Shown: one piece after another, positions 1 to 10,295 of the stretch
Layout: the number at the start of each line of letters is the position of its first letter
Position numbering within the stretch: the first letter of the stretch is position 1
Assembly: GCA_947034895.1 (NCBI GenBank)
Contig: OX344764.1
Span: 39,744,935 to 39,808,934 of the forward strand
Reading direction: 5' to 3'
DNA: 64,000 nt
From: Rhytidiadelphus loreus
Lineage: Eukaryota > Streptophyta > Bryopsida > Hypnales > Hylocomiaceae
The notes under the pieces: model-generated
Told to the model about the DNA's origin: nothing
Seen by the model: only the letters and a program-made list of their open reading frames with translations
The model's database searches: none
Program-made: the position numbers and the translations under genes

Positions 1-223
1 TGCACATAAGCATCTGAGCATGATTCTTAACGTATGTAACCCTGAAACAGTTTTTTTTGTTTTTTTTGGTGGTGGTGGTGGTGGAAATTCATTCTTTCAC
101 AGGTTTGAGCGTGTCAGACTCCGGCCCCTCCAGAATTGTGTTAGTGGTGTGAAGACTTGTGGCAGTTAGTGTTCCAAGAAAGAAACCCTACCCTGAAAGT
201 GTCCAAGCAGCTGAGCATAGTTA

Positions 224-489
224 AGGTAACTACACCTAATTTTGACTAACCTACAAATTCTTGTCTAAAATGTACTCCCATTGTTCATGAGGGTCTAGGT
301 TCGGTTTTAAAAATACCTATTTTCAGCACTTTGAATATTCATAGTTTATTCATAAGGTGGCCAAAAAATGCATTCTACAAGAACCTAGAACCCCCTTTTG
401 ACTACCAATAAGACCCCACAAAAAAATTCAATATAATAATAGGAACCATGATGAATTGCTTATTCGGTCAATTTTAGGTGTAGTTATCT
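224..489. mobile_element. MITE, AGGT-type ends, TA target site
   Basis: The ends are inverted repeats (left AGGTAACTACACCTAA; right end is its near complement), and TA dinucleotides sit immediately outside at 222-223 and 490-491. The interior has no ORF. TA duplication with short inverted repeats is typical of Tc1/mariner-derived Stowaway-like MITEs; that assignment is inference. Confidence 0.7.
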
Positions 490-495
490 TAACCC

Positions 496-1836
496 TCCAA
501 AGACATCATCTTTTTTGAAACCGAGCACATTTTTGCTTATATCATAGTGCAAATATATTATTTACCTAAATGTCATCAAATTAGTGATAAAAGGAAGGTT
601 CTATTTTTTATTGGTTTATTAGTTTTTGGACATTAGTCAACAAAATTTGGGCCCACTTAGTTGAGCATTAATTTTTGAAGTGGGTCCAAATTATTAATTT
701 TTGGAGTTTATCGTGTGAATCATTTATTTAAAAAACCAAATCCAAGAGCACTCATTGGAGGTCAAACTACTATGCAAGACCTCCCCTTTTTGCATAAAAT
801 TCCAAGGATGAACATATGCACTTATATCTTACATAGAAGGATTCTTGTCATCCATTAGACACTTAGTGTCTAAAACGGCGTTATAGGGTTAATCAAAGAG
901 TATAATATGTCATTCACCCACTGTTGGGTTCTTGAAGACTATAAAATAATGTGGAACATTCTTGTTTCTAGCAAGGTCTACTTCAACTATTTATTGCATG
1001 ATTTTAGTTTTGGGTACACCCATACTTCTAATCCATAACCCTGAAGTGCTTTGACATCCAATTTCTAAACAACTAAGAGATTTGAACTCAAGTTTCATTC
1101 TCATTACTATTTGGATGAAAATTATTCTAATTTGTGGAGGTACTTTGGCAAGTTGTTGTCCTATCCAATGGTTGGTGTTACTAGAGTACATATTTTTCTA
1201 AAATTACAAATGTGGTAGTATGTCAAGTGGTTGACCAAGCCAAACTTGCATTAATTGTAGTTCAAAACTAAAGTTGTAAAAATGAGGTCATAGATTTAAT
1301 CCATAAACAATGTTGAGGACGATTTTCAACCAATGAATGACAAAGAATCTCTCCATGTAGGACAAAAGTGCAACTATTCATCCTCCAAATTTTGTGTGAA
1401 AAGGGAACATCTTCTACAATAGTTTGACTTCCAATGAGTACTTTTGCGGGGGGTTTAAGCCAATAATTTACATGGTTCCAAAACAATTGATCTCTATAGT
1501 GACCAACTCATCATTTAAAGGTTAAAGAACACAAAAAATTTAAAAAATCTTTGAATGAAGAAAACCTCATTTCAAATCCATTCCAACAAATTGTACACAA
1601 AAAAATGATAATATTTTATTAGTAACCAAATTTAGAAGGAATTTTTGAATTTTTGCCTTTTAAAATTTAGGAAAAAAGTATTTGTGATAGCATTGGTGAA
1701 TACAACCATATGGATGGAATCTAAAACTGGAAATCTAAAACTTTTATTTGTGTATGAATTCCAAAATATTCTTCCAAATAATATTTTATGATGATTTTTC
1801 TCAAATTGTAAATTTTGGAGAAGGATCTAAATGTTA
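496..1836. repeat. AT-rich non-coding DNA with a dispersed repeat in inverted pair
   Basis: No credible gene is seen. A ~180-bp repeat lies near 700-880, and a related copy in the opposite orientation lies near 1310-1490. A third diverged copy is at about 47385-47555. They share blocks such as 'gaatgatccttcta'/'agaaggattcttgtc' in complementary sense. Short ORFs here have no recognisable domain and look random. Confidence 0.45.
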
Positions 1837-2204
1837 CATTAGAAGAAATATCAGCCTTCCAAAGGGCTGCTTTGGAGTGACAAGCCAAGCTATTTCAGAG
1901 CTCGGCCTCTCACTCTAGAATCGTCCCGCAATGAGCAATCAGCTTGGCTGATTGCTCGCCAAAACAATAAGTAATTGCTATAAAAAAAAAATTTTAAAAT
2001 AGTTTTTTTTAATTTTAATTTGTTTTCTTTCATTTTTTTTTAAGAAAATTATTCGTAAATTTTGGTTCCTGCACCACTATTGCTGCAGATACAGCTGGAC
2101 GGAAATAGGGGAAAATGAGTTTTTGAGAAAAAAAAAAAGTAAATTTCACGGTACCTCAGAGGGCTTTGGAGCAGCCCTCCGGAGTCCTGAAATTTTCTCT
2201 AGTG
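1837..2204 (+). mobile_element. MITE, CATTAGA/GCCTCC-type family, copy A
   Basis: The element starts CATTAGAAGAAATATCAGCC and ends in the complement of CACTAGAGAAAATTTCAG. Inside are subterminal 'agggctgctttggagtgac' and 'ttggagcagccctcc' blocks and a self-complementary 'caatcagcttggctgattg' stretch. The same sequence occurs in reverse complement at 28490-28853, which defines both boundaries. It is non-coding. Confidence 0.75.
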
Positions 2205-4284
2205 AGGGGTTAAATGTTTGCAGTATGACTTCATGGGTCATTTGGGGACTTCAAGTTAAGAAAAAAATTCATAAAGTATTGTGAAGATATTGATTTCAAA
2301 TACATTTGGATTAAACTAGATTCTTGTATATTTTCTCAAGTTCCATTATCACTTTGAAACATGTGAAAATGATTGAAATATAAATGTTTCAACATTGTAT
2401 AAATCCATAATTTTCACTTAAACCATCATGGTTATTCATTGTGGTTGTTGCACATGCATGCTTCTATGTATGTGAACCAAAATAATCCATTTTTAGATTC
2501 ATCTTGTCATTTAACCCTTTAAGGATCAAGTTTTCATTCAACAAAATCTTGAAAACTTGGGCATATGAAGTCAATTCTCAATGGATATTCTCAAAATTTT
2601 GACAAAAGATGGGAGCATCCATCCCCTTCATAGGAATTTTAAAAAACTTGATCAGATGCCGTGATCAAAAGTTATGTTGCCTAAAACAATTTGGGTAGTT
2701 CAAGCAATTTGGGCATCTTTTCTAAGCCTTCATCAACTATGAAATTTGTAAAGTATGTAACTAATTTAAGATGGCATAAAATTGTAGAAAATAAATAAAT
2801 GAAGTTCTCAAATCAAATTCTAAAAGAAGTCAAATTTTGTTAGCTATGCCTAGGTATTTCAAGAAAAAATATTTTCTTCTAACTTCAAGCCCTATCATTG
2901 TGCTATGGATTAAATTAAAGTTCTTGAAAATTTTCCCACACATTCCAAATATTTGTCTCTAATTTTTTCACATTTTGGATTTCAAATAAAAAATTTCCTC
3001 ACTACACAAGAAATCATCAAAAAAATGACTAGTATATTGCCAATTCACTTAACTTCCTTGCGTTACAAGGAGGTTTAGAATAAGCTCGACTCCACATTTG
3101 CTTCTCAAATTTTTCATGAGTGAGCCTAAGAACATTTAGAACTCAATGGTGGACACTCGAATTCATCAAGAGCACAAATTTTACTCCCAAAAGGCCCAAA
3201 GTTTACTACCCCCATTAAATTGTAGGAATGAAAAAAAGTCTTTTTTTCTCAATTCAAACGTTATAATCTTTTAATCTACGTGGTCAAAGGGGTTGAAATT
3301 TTTCATAGTAGTTTACTAAACTTTTGTATGGCTGAAATTCCAAAAATAGTTTTTTGTTTTTAATTTTGGGCAATGCACTAAAATTGGCAATTTTTGACAA
3401 TTTCTCTTTAAAACACCCCAATCTTCTAGGGATTAAAAACAAAAATATTAAAAAATGAAGATATAATATTATTTAGTTATTAATGACCTATTGTGATTTA
3501 GTGAGAAAATGCAATGTATTTTCTTCACTTCAATTCTTGGGTATGAATTCTTTAATTTGTGCAACAATGCTAGCATGTGAGTATAGAAATGCAAGCATAT
3601 TAGCCTTGAGTCTAAATGTAAGTAGCTCCCCTACAACTATTGAAGGTGTCAATAATATAAACACCTATAATATAAGTATCTAGATCACAAGTATCCTATA
3701 ATCATGAAAGGTTTTGATAATATAGACACCTATAACAAGGTGTGTGGACTCCTAGACTCCTAGGCTCTTAGGCTCAGGATCTTAGGCTCACATAATAAAA
3801 ATCCTCATTTGTACAAGGACATTGTGATAGGATCTAACCACAAATTGTCCTCCAAGCAATATTTCTTCAATATCAAATTACTTCTAAAAAGAATTCTTCC
3901 AAATGTCATAATCAATTTCAATGTTGAAGAAAGTTTAATTTGAGAATAGTCTAATTTTCCTCTACCACCAAAAGTGAAGGTCAATTCAACAAAGAAGTGT
4001 CAAAATTGAATTTTCATGTCACAGTATTTGAAAGGTCCATGTCATCTTAAAGCTATCATGAGATGACACATGACATTATTGACTAAAATGACTTAATTAA
4101 TGCCAAATGTGACCCTCACAAAGGATATTTAGGTCACTCATTTCCATACATTTTCAACTATCCCATCTATTTCTAATAACAAATAGAATTTTATAAACTT
4201 TGATTTTTTTAATGAAAGCGTCAAGTTTGAATAATTAATTAGGACATTTAATTGGGTGCTCTTTCACTAAGTAATAACACTAAG
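2205..4284. other. AT-rich intergenic DNA
   Basis: About 2 kb of A/T-rich sequence. I see no ORF with a recognisable product, no paired splice signals over conserved coding, and no clear element ends. The only notable structure is a stretch near 3720-3800 of short repeats of 'ctcctaggctc' type. Confidence 0.5.
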
Positions 4285-4447
4285 TAAGGTATGTACACCT
4301 ACAATCAACACTGGACATTTGTTGTGATGCTTTCATTTGGACCATAGAACATCACTTCTTTTTAAATGTTGATTACAAAAGATGTACACAATCAAAACAA
4401 GAAAGTCTATCTATAAGAGCTTAGTGTTGGATTTGGGTACACCTAAG
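4285..4447. mobile_element. Short MITE related to the AGGT/TA group
   Basis: The left end reads TAAGGTATGTACACCTACAA and the right end is the complement of CCTTAGGTGTACCCAAATCC, with 'caacact' matching further in on both arms. The element is ~165 bp, non-coding, and resembles the ends at 23031-23302 and 53967-54336. Confidence 0.5.
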
Positions 4448-5470
4448 GATAATCCTTTAAAAAATTAATAAACTTATTCATATGGTGACTGTCCAAATAA
4501 TACATACCAAGTCCAGTAGAATCCTCTTTCAATTGCCTATAAGATATAGTAAAAAAAAATTATGGTTAATAATAGTAATTATGTTCAATTGTAATTAGTT
4601 TTGATTACGAGTGAGCAAACCTTAACACCAATAGCATTTGGGGGAGGTAGCTACAAGTGCACACATAACACTCAATAGCCTTCAAGCCCATCATTTGCCT
4701 TTCATTCATGCACCTTGCTCATCACATTGAGCCTCCACCTATTCACTTAGCTATTGATGAAGTATTGCTAAATGTGGAATATTCCACACCATCTATTGTA
4801 GAGCCAAGGCAGTGAGAGTGTATACTGCTGAATGTTATGCACTGTGCATAGAGTGCATAGTGCAGAAGGCGCCCCTATTTTGAGACTATGTAGGTCTTAA
4901 AAAAATTCCACATGTGGCCAACCACAACCCTTGCACACCTAGGCGCACCTAGTATGCACCCACACGGAAGACAACTCCATAGCATTCATAGCATCTTCCC
5001 GTGGCATTTGGCTGTAACTTAAGGCCAAAATTCTTTGCTGATGGTGCTCTGCATTCTGCTGCAATTCAGATAAGAAGAAACACAAAACTTGCAGGACAGA
5101 CTCTGTGCACCTTGTCCAAGAGAAAGCTGTCCACACCCATCTGACTTGAACGCCCCCACCTGATATTAAGATATGTACAAACCTTGAGGTCAAGCTCTAG
5201 ACTCATTTTCTTTTGGTTTTGGAGGAATCTAAACATACTTAACGATGACCAGGTCATGCTGAACCCACAGGCTACCTTAAGTTAGCTTCAAGAGATGAGT
5301 CATATTTGTCATGTACGTTGCAGCCTTGCAGGTTTACCTGGAAGTGAAGTGACGCCTTAAAAGAGGGCTCTGCAGGTAGCCAGACTAGCTGACCGAAGGT
5401 ACAAGTACCATCAATGGAAACAAAATTAATGCTACAATTTACCAGCGAGGTGTTTCTGTGCAGAACTGAA
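4448..5470. other. Intergenic DNA with a dispersed repeat
   Basis: A block at about 4855-4965 recurs in reverse complement near 20390-20500; both contain 'gggttgtg.ttggcc' and 'aaaataggggc.cctt'. The short ORFs across 4939-5257 show no domain. From about 5200 the base composition rises towards that of the following island, so this may be upstream sequence of the small gene at 6316. Confidence 0.4.
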
Positions 5471-5790
5471 CTGCAGACTGTAAGCGCGCATCACCTCATC
5501 TTCATCATCATCAGGATTTGAGCTTAAGCTTAATCCGTTTCCTGTTGCTAGACGGATGTTACCATATATTGTTCCTTCTCATTTCAAAGCTTCAGTCTAA
5601 CTTTTCAGCTTTTCAGGGTTACTAGTTTGCGTGCCATAGGATCATTAAGTTACCGCAAAACCGTTTTCTGAGTGAGTTCAAGGCTTCAGGGTGTTTTTAG
5701 TGTCTTTGGGATTTGGTGTGGGACCTTCACGAACCGAATCCCGAGTGTATGCCGGTTTCACCCAAGAACGTACTGGGGTTTTAGCTAGAT

Positions 5791-6265
5791 TTCTCTAGTT
5801 GCGTTGAGAAACAGAGTAGCAAGCTAATTAATCTGTGTTGAAGGGTCTTTAGTTAGTTGCTTGGATCCACCACTGTCTGGATTTTTGGTGGTAGAACAAG
5901 AGAAACTCGTGTGACATACAAAAATCTATGGCCTAGAAGCTAGCTAGGGCTTTGAGAAAACTAAAACTTCATCTAAGTATGCTAGTTCCACCAAAGAAGT
6001 CGAGTTATCTCTCTACGAGTTGAAAAAAGTGGAAGCAAATAGCTTGCAGTGTCGAAGAGTCTGCAGTCGTCTTGGTTGCCGGAATGAGGGAGTGCGACAT
6101 ATATAAATTTACAGTGACCTTTTTTTTATTTTTATGTAGGACCTTGATCAACTCTTAATGAATAATAGTTCCACCAAAGCTAGCTAGAGTCATTTCTCTC
6201 TCTGTGTTAATTGTGAATACGGGAAGCAAGCGAGCTTGTTGTGTTGAAGGGGCAGTCAGAGTTGC
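5791..6265 (+). repeat. Three imperfect ~70-bp units in the leader of a small ORF
   Basis: Related blocks begin near 5791, 6005 and 6191, spaced ~190-215 bp apart. Each runs from a 'tctctct' stretch through '(a)agcaag/aat...' to 'gtgt(t/c)gaag.g.c(t)'. Two of the three are preceded by 'gttccaccaaag' (around 5987 and 6170). They lie directly upstream of the ORF at 6316 and may represent duplicated leader or promoter sequence. Confidence 0.5.
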
Positions 6266-6315
6266 AGCTTGGTGCAGTAAGGGAGAAGTACAGTGACAGA
6301 AATTTGCTGGAAAGC

Positions 6316-6540
6316 ATGCTTCCTGTTTTCATCTTCTCCTTGCTGGTGTTCCTCGTCGTGACGCTGTCCATAGCTCCGGCGCTGATGGAGCAGAGCCAGG
6401 AAGTGGTGGACCAAGCAGTGGGCATGTGGGGCATGCCTTCGTTGTTCGGCGCCGTGTCTGCGTTGCTCCTGATGTTGGTCTGCGTTCCTGGAGGCCCCTT
6501 GGAGCCTGTGGTGAACCAGGTGAAGAACTTCCAATACTAA
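6316..6540 (+). CDS. Small two-helix membrane protein, unrecognised
   Basis: The ORF from the first ATG encodes 74 aa, and its coding stretch is clearly GC-richer than its surroundings, which argues for a real gene. The protein starts with a strong hydrophobic helix (residues ~2-22, MLPVFIFSLLVFLVVTLSIA), followed by a short polar loop with acidic residues. A second hydrophobic segment (~42-58) leads to a Pro/Gly-rich end. I do not recognise the family. An alternative 3' structure is possible: a donor-like CAG|GTGAAG at 6520 and a pyrimidine-rich acceptor ending ...gacag at about 6616. This would remove ~97 nt and replace the last six residues with a basic tail ending at a TGA near 6662. The frame is also open upstream of this ATG back to about 6241, so a longer N-terminus from an upstream exon cannot be excluded. 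Function unknown. Confidence 0.5.
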   Translation: MLPVFIFSLLVFLVVTLSIAPALMEQSQEVVDQAVGMWGMPSLFGAVSALLLMLVCVPGGPLEPVVNQVKNFQY

Positions 6541-6827
6541 AGAAATGGGATACTGATCGACAGGCCGGTGGCAACATACTCCAGCTTCATTTCCATTTTG
6601 CCACTCTCCCCGACAGAATTTGTTACTAAAGGGCTTCAAATCGGACAAAAAGCTGTATGGTTGACGATGTTTGAGCCCTCTTATATGCAAGTCCAGATCG
6701 ACCTTCGATCTCTACAGACGTGAGACTATGGAATCTACCGGAATTAAAGCCTCTGACTGAAGGTGAGTTGATGTTCTCTCTTGAAACACCATAGCCACGA
6801 TGTGGCAAGGTTTCTATGTTGGATAGC

Positions 6828-7460
6828 ACTTGCTGTCACTCTGTGTCCTTGTCGAACTAGCTAGTACGCAATAGACTCATCATTCATGCTTTGGAACAAG
6901 GTTGTTTTTCGTTTCTAAGTCAATAGCATTACCTGAAGGGTTACCAAAGTTTGAGAGGTCGTTTCCTTGATCTGAGCCCTCGCTGATTTGTTTCTGAATA
7001 AGAAACTACGGTAGCTACCGTACATCAGTCACAGTACCGTAAGATAGAAGCATCTAAATTGTATGTTTACCTGGGGATGAAACACACAATTTGGGTGCTT
7101 GCTTCTCTTGTTGATACTTCTTGTTGTTAAGACTTGCACTCCGTGTCCATGTGACATAGTTACTTGAACGATAAACTGACTCTTCATTCATGCCAAGCCG
7201 TTGGTCTCTGGATATCTAGAGTTTTTCTTCAATTTCATGTTAACAGTATTTAAAGTGGTCGCAAAGTTGGAAGGGAATTTTCCTTGGCTTTGCAGTATGC
7301 ACCCTCACTGGTTTTGTTTCTGGGTCTGAAACTTTGGTACTAGCTACTATATTTCACACAGAACCCATGGACACACTACCCTAAGATAGAATTAAATCTG
7401 AATTGCATGTTTACCTCAGAATTAAATGCATAACTTAATTAGGTGCATGCTTCAGCATTG
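6828..7460. repeat. Imperfect tandem duplication of ~300 bp downstream of the small ORF
   Basis: Block A (about 6828-7110) and block B (about 7135-7460) share an ordered series of matches: 'ttgc.ct...tgtcc', 'cattcatgc', 'cctc(g/a)ctg(a/g)ttt(t)gtttctg', 'tagctac', 'ac(c)gtaagatagaa' and 'ttg(t/c)atgtttacct'. The two copies are diverged with indels, so the duplication is old. It sits in what would be 3' flank or 3' UTR of the ORF at 6316. Confidence 0.65.
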
Positions 7461-9590
7461 TAGGTCTTATACTTTCAATGATCCTCTTAATCATATATAT
7501 ATGCAATACCAAACATGTTGACATTCAAGAAAGTTAATGAGGCTATCCAGGTTCAGAATGACAAGGGAAAATTATAACATTCTGCAGCTAATTAATTAAA
7601 GCCATCCAACTTTGAATGGGACTAACATAGATTCATGGGGTGATATATGTTTCTGATAAGAAGATGATGCTGGAGAGGATTCTAACTGACCCAACTTTCA
7701 AGCTACTAAGGGTATGGAATGCTCTTTTCGTCGAAGACATTCGATTTTTTGCTAATTCAACTATATTGCTGTGTTTGATTATTTTGTTCCTAACCAGATT
7801 GCCAATGCGGGAGTTATGGAGTGCTCACTGGTCTAATGGACGGACAGGACAGTTTGCAAAGGTCACGCGATTCATGTGATCACAGTCAGTACTGTACTTA
7901 GTTTCCTCTCGCCAGCATAATTCTACAACCAGCATAACCATCTGGATTGAGAAGCCCGTGAATTTGCTGTTAGTACTGTACTTCACAACGTCGGTGACTG
8001 TGTTCTTTGCCAGTCGAACTTACACGAGGCTAGGATGTTTGTACACGAGGACCTGCGTTTGTTTTCTGAGTGAGATTAAACGTATGTAGTACTCCAGCAA
8101 TCAAGTCAGGTCAGTACAATTGTAAAGACAAGACATTCATCAGGATTGATGCGTCAAATCTTTGACAGGTTTGAGGTTCTGATTATTTTTATGTGTACTG
8201 AATAAGAATGTTTTTTTCTGAGGAATGATGGGCGAAGTGCGTTGTGGCAAGATAGACTGAGAAATCATTCATTTGCTCTCAGCTCTTTACATAAAGTAGT
8301 CTGCTCTTAAAGCGACCTTTTAAGAGCTGATAGCATTTGAATGGGGGGAAGCTAAACTCCTTGGAACAAACAATTTTCAGTAAATTTTCGTAGGAAGAAG
8401 AATGGAATTGGCATTTAATTAAGGTAAACCAGCCCATTACCACCCGGATTTGCAATCTGAATATGCACTTCAAGAGGGGCATGTATTTTTCAAAGGTGTG
8501 TGCATGTTTCACAAATCAAACCCAAGTAGAATTATAATTTTCCGGTTAAAATTGTAATTTTTGTGAATTTTTGAAGTGGTCTGCCCTAAAATTACAAAAT
8601 CGCTCATAGACTAGAGTTGTAAATGTTCCCTAACTAACCCATAACCACTCAAGTCAAGTACAAAATATTCACCATTAATGGAGTGACATGTTACCCCTCG
8701 TTGTCATAAAAAAAAATTGTTTTGCCATAGAATGCTTTAATTTCTGTCATAAGAAAAATGGATTTAGATGTTTTTTGGACGGAATTGGGCCCAAAATTAG
8801 GTGACAGAATTGGGCTGGTCTACTGACGGAATTGGAAAGCAAAGGGTAATAAGTTGGTTTACCTTAACCCACATTGTTTCATATTTTTTGGACCTTTGTG
8901 GAATTAGTTATAAATTTTGAAGATGAAATACAATGGTTACTAAAAGCGACCACTTCTTGAAAAGTACACTATTGGTACATTGAAGAAAGCAAAATGTACC
9001 TCTATGTTAGTAGTTGTTTTTAGAGCAGGTACAGTGTCAGAGCACCCTACCTTACTGTAATCTGTTTGAAGAAAAAAATAATTTCACAATGTTGGTTTGT
9101 ACGTACAAGCTTGCGCATCTACAAGCACATAAATGAGTGATGGAAATGTCATTCCCAAGTGGTATTCTCTCTCACTCTCAAAATAAATATGTGGTATTTA
9201 GACTAGTTTTCTACTTGAGACCATGGATTTATTTTGAGACACAAGGAAGAATGGCTCTTTCTCAATTTCTAGTGGAAAGTTTTTGCCATGAAGTTGAAAT
9301 GTTGCAATTCACAATTATGTAAAGTCCCATCTAATCATGAGACTTGTTAAGAAAGTTTTTTTTATTATGGAGGAACTTTACTACATCACCTAGGTAGTTG
9401 GCCAAAAAAGATCAAATTCTTGGATGAGAAGGTATATTATTGGTTTTTACAATTTCTCATAAAGTCATTCATTGGAGTTAAGTTTTTTAAGATACTTCCA
9501 CATGATATTTAGAAATGCAACGTTTGTGATTCAAGGTGATCTATGCTTGTGGTTAAAACCTTAATCCTTAAAATTTCAAAATTTGTAACA
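7461..9590. other. Non-coding DNA
   Basis: Up to about 8200 the composition remains mixed, as in the island to the left, and it could be transcribed flank. After 8250 it becomes AT-rich. The ORF at 7640-7879 has no recognisable domain. I see no complete gene. Confidence 0.4.
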
Positions 9591-9604
9591 TACTCATATC
9601 TTCA

Positions 9605-9985
9605 GCATCAAAAAATTTGGGAATTCAAAAAAATAAAAATAAAAAATTTGAGAATTTGAAAATTTGAAAATTCAAAAAAATAAAAATAAAAAATTTGAGA
9701 ATTTGGGAATTTGGGAATTCAAAAAAATAAAAATAAAAAATTTGAGAATTTGGAAATTTGGGAATTCAAAAAAATAAAAATAAAAAATTTGAGAATTTGG
9801 GAATTTGGGAATTCAAAAAAATTAAAATTAAAAACTTGAGAATTTGGAAATTTGGGAATTCAAAAAAATAAAAACAAAAAATTTGAGAATTTGGAAATTT
9901 GGAAATTCAAAAATAAATAAATAAATAAAAACAAAAAATTTGAGAATTTGGAAATTTGGAAATTTGGAAATTCAAAAATAAATAA
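9605..9985. repeat. AT-rich tandem satellite, ~45-50 bp unit
   Basis: At least seven head-to-tail units are built from 'gagaatttg(g)(g/a)aatttgg(g/a)aattc' followed by an A-rich spacer 'aaaaaaataaaaataaaaa'. Unit length varies through gain or loss of the 9-bp submotif 'gaaatttgg'. It is non-coding. Confidence 0.9.
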
Positions 9986-10139
9986 CTTGAATTTTTATTC
10001 TTTAAAAAAAGTTAAATTGAAGAAAATATAAGATAGAAGGAAAAAACTAAATTGTTGACAACTCTAAGAAATACACTAGTTCCAATGGTGAAATTGTCCT
10101 AGAAAAAAAAATATATGTGTAGCTTTTGTTTTGAATATT

Positions 10140-10292
10140 CACTACAAGAAAATAGGGGTATAAATGACTTGTCCACAATGACTGCACCGACAACAATGAC
10201 TTCAAAGTGACTACAAAATGACTAATTTGAAGTCATTGTTGTTGGTGCAGTCATTGTGGACAAGTCATTTATACCCCCATTTTCTTGTAGTG
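10140..10292. mobile_element. CACTA-ended foldback MITE
   Basis: A near-perfect hairpin with arms of ~70 bp begins CACTACAAGAAAATAGGGGT and ends in its complement. It is flanked by the 3-bp direct repeat ATT (10137-10139 and 10293-10295). CACTACAAGAAAA ends and a 3-bp target duplication are hallmarks of the CACTA (En/Spm) superfamily, so this is a non-autonomous foldback derivative of that group. Confidence 0.9.
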
Positions 10293-10295
10293 ATT

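Noticed and set aside
6256..6690. Minus-strand ORF opposite the small membrane protein
   Set aside because: Cys/His-rich shadow without a recognisable fold; the plus-strand frame has clear hydrophobic helices.
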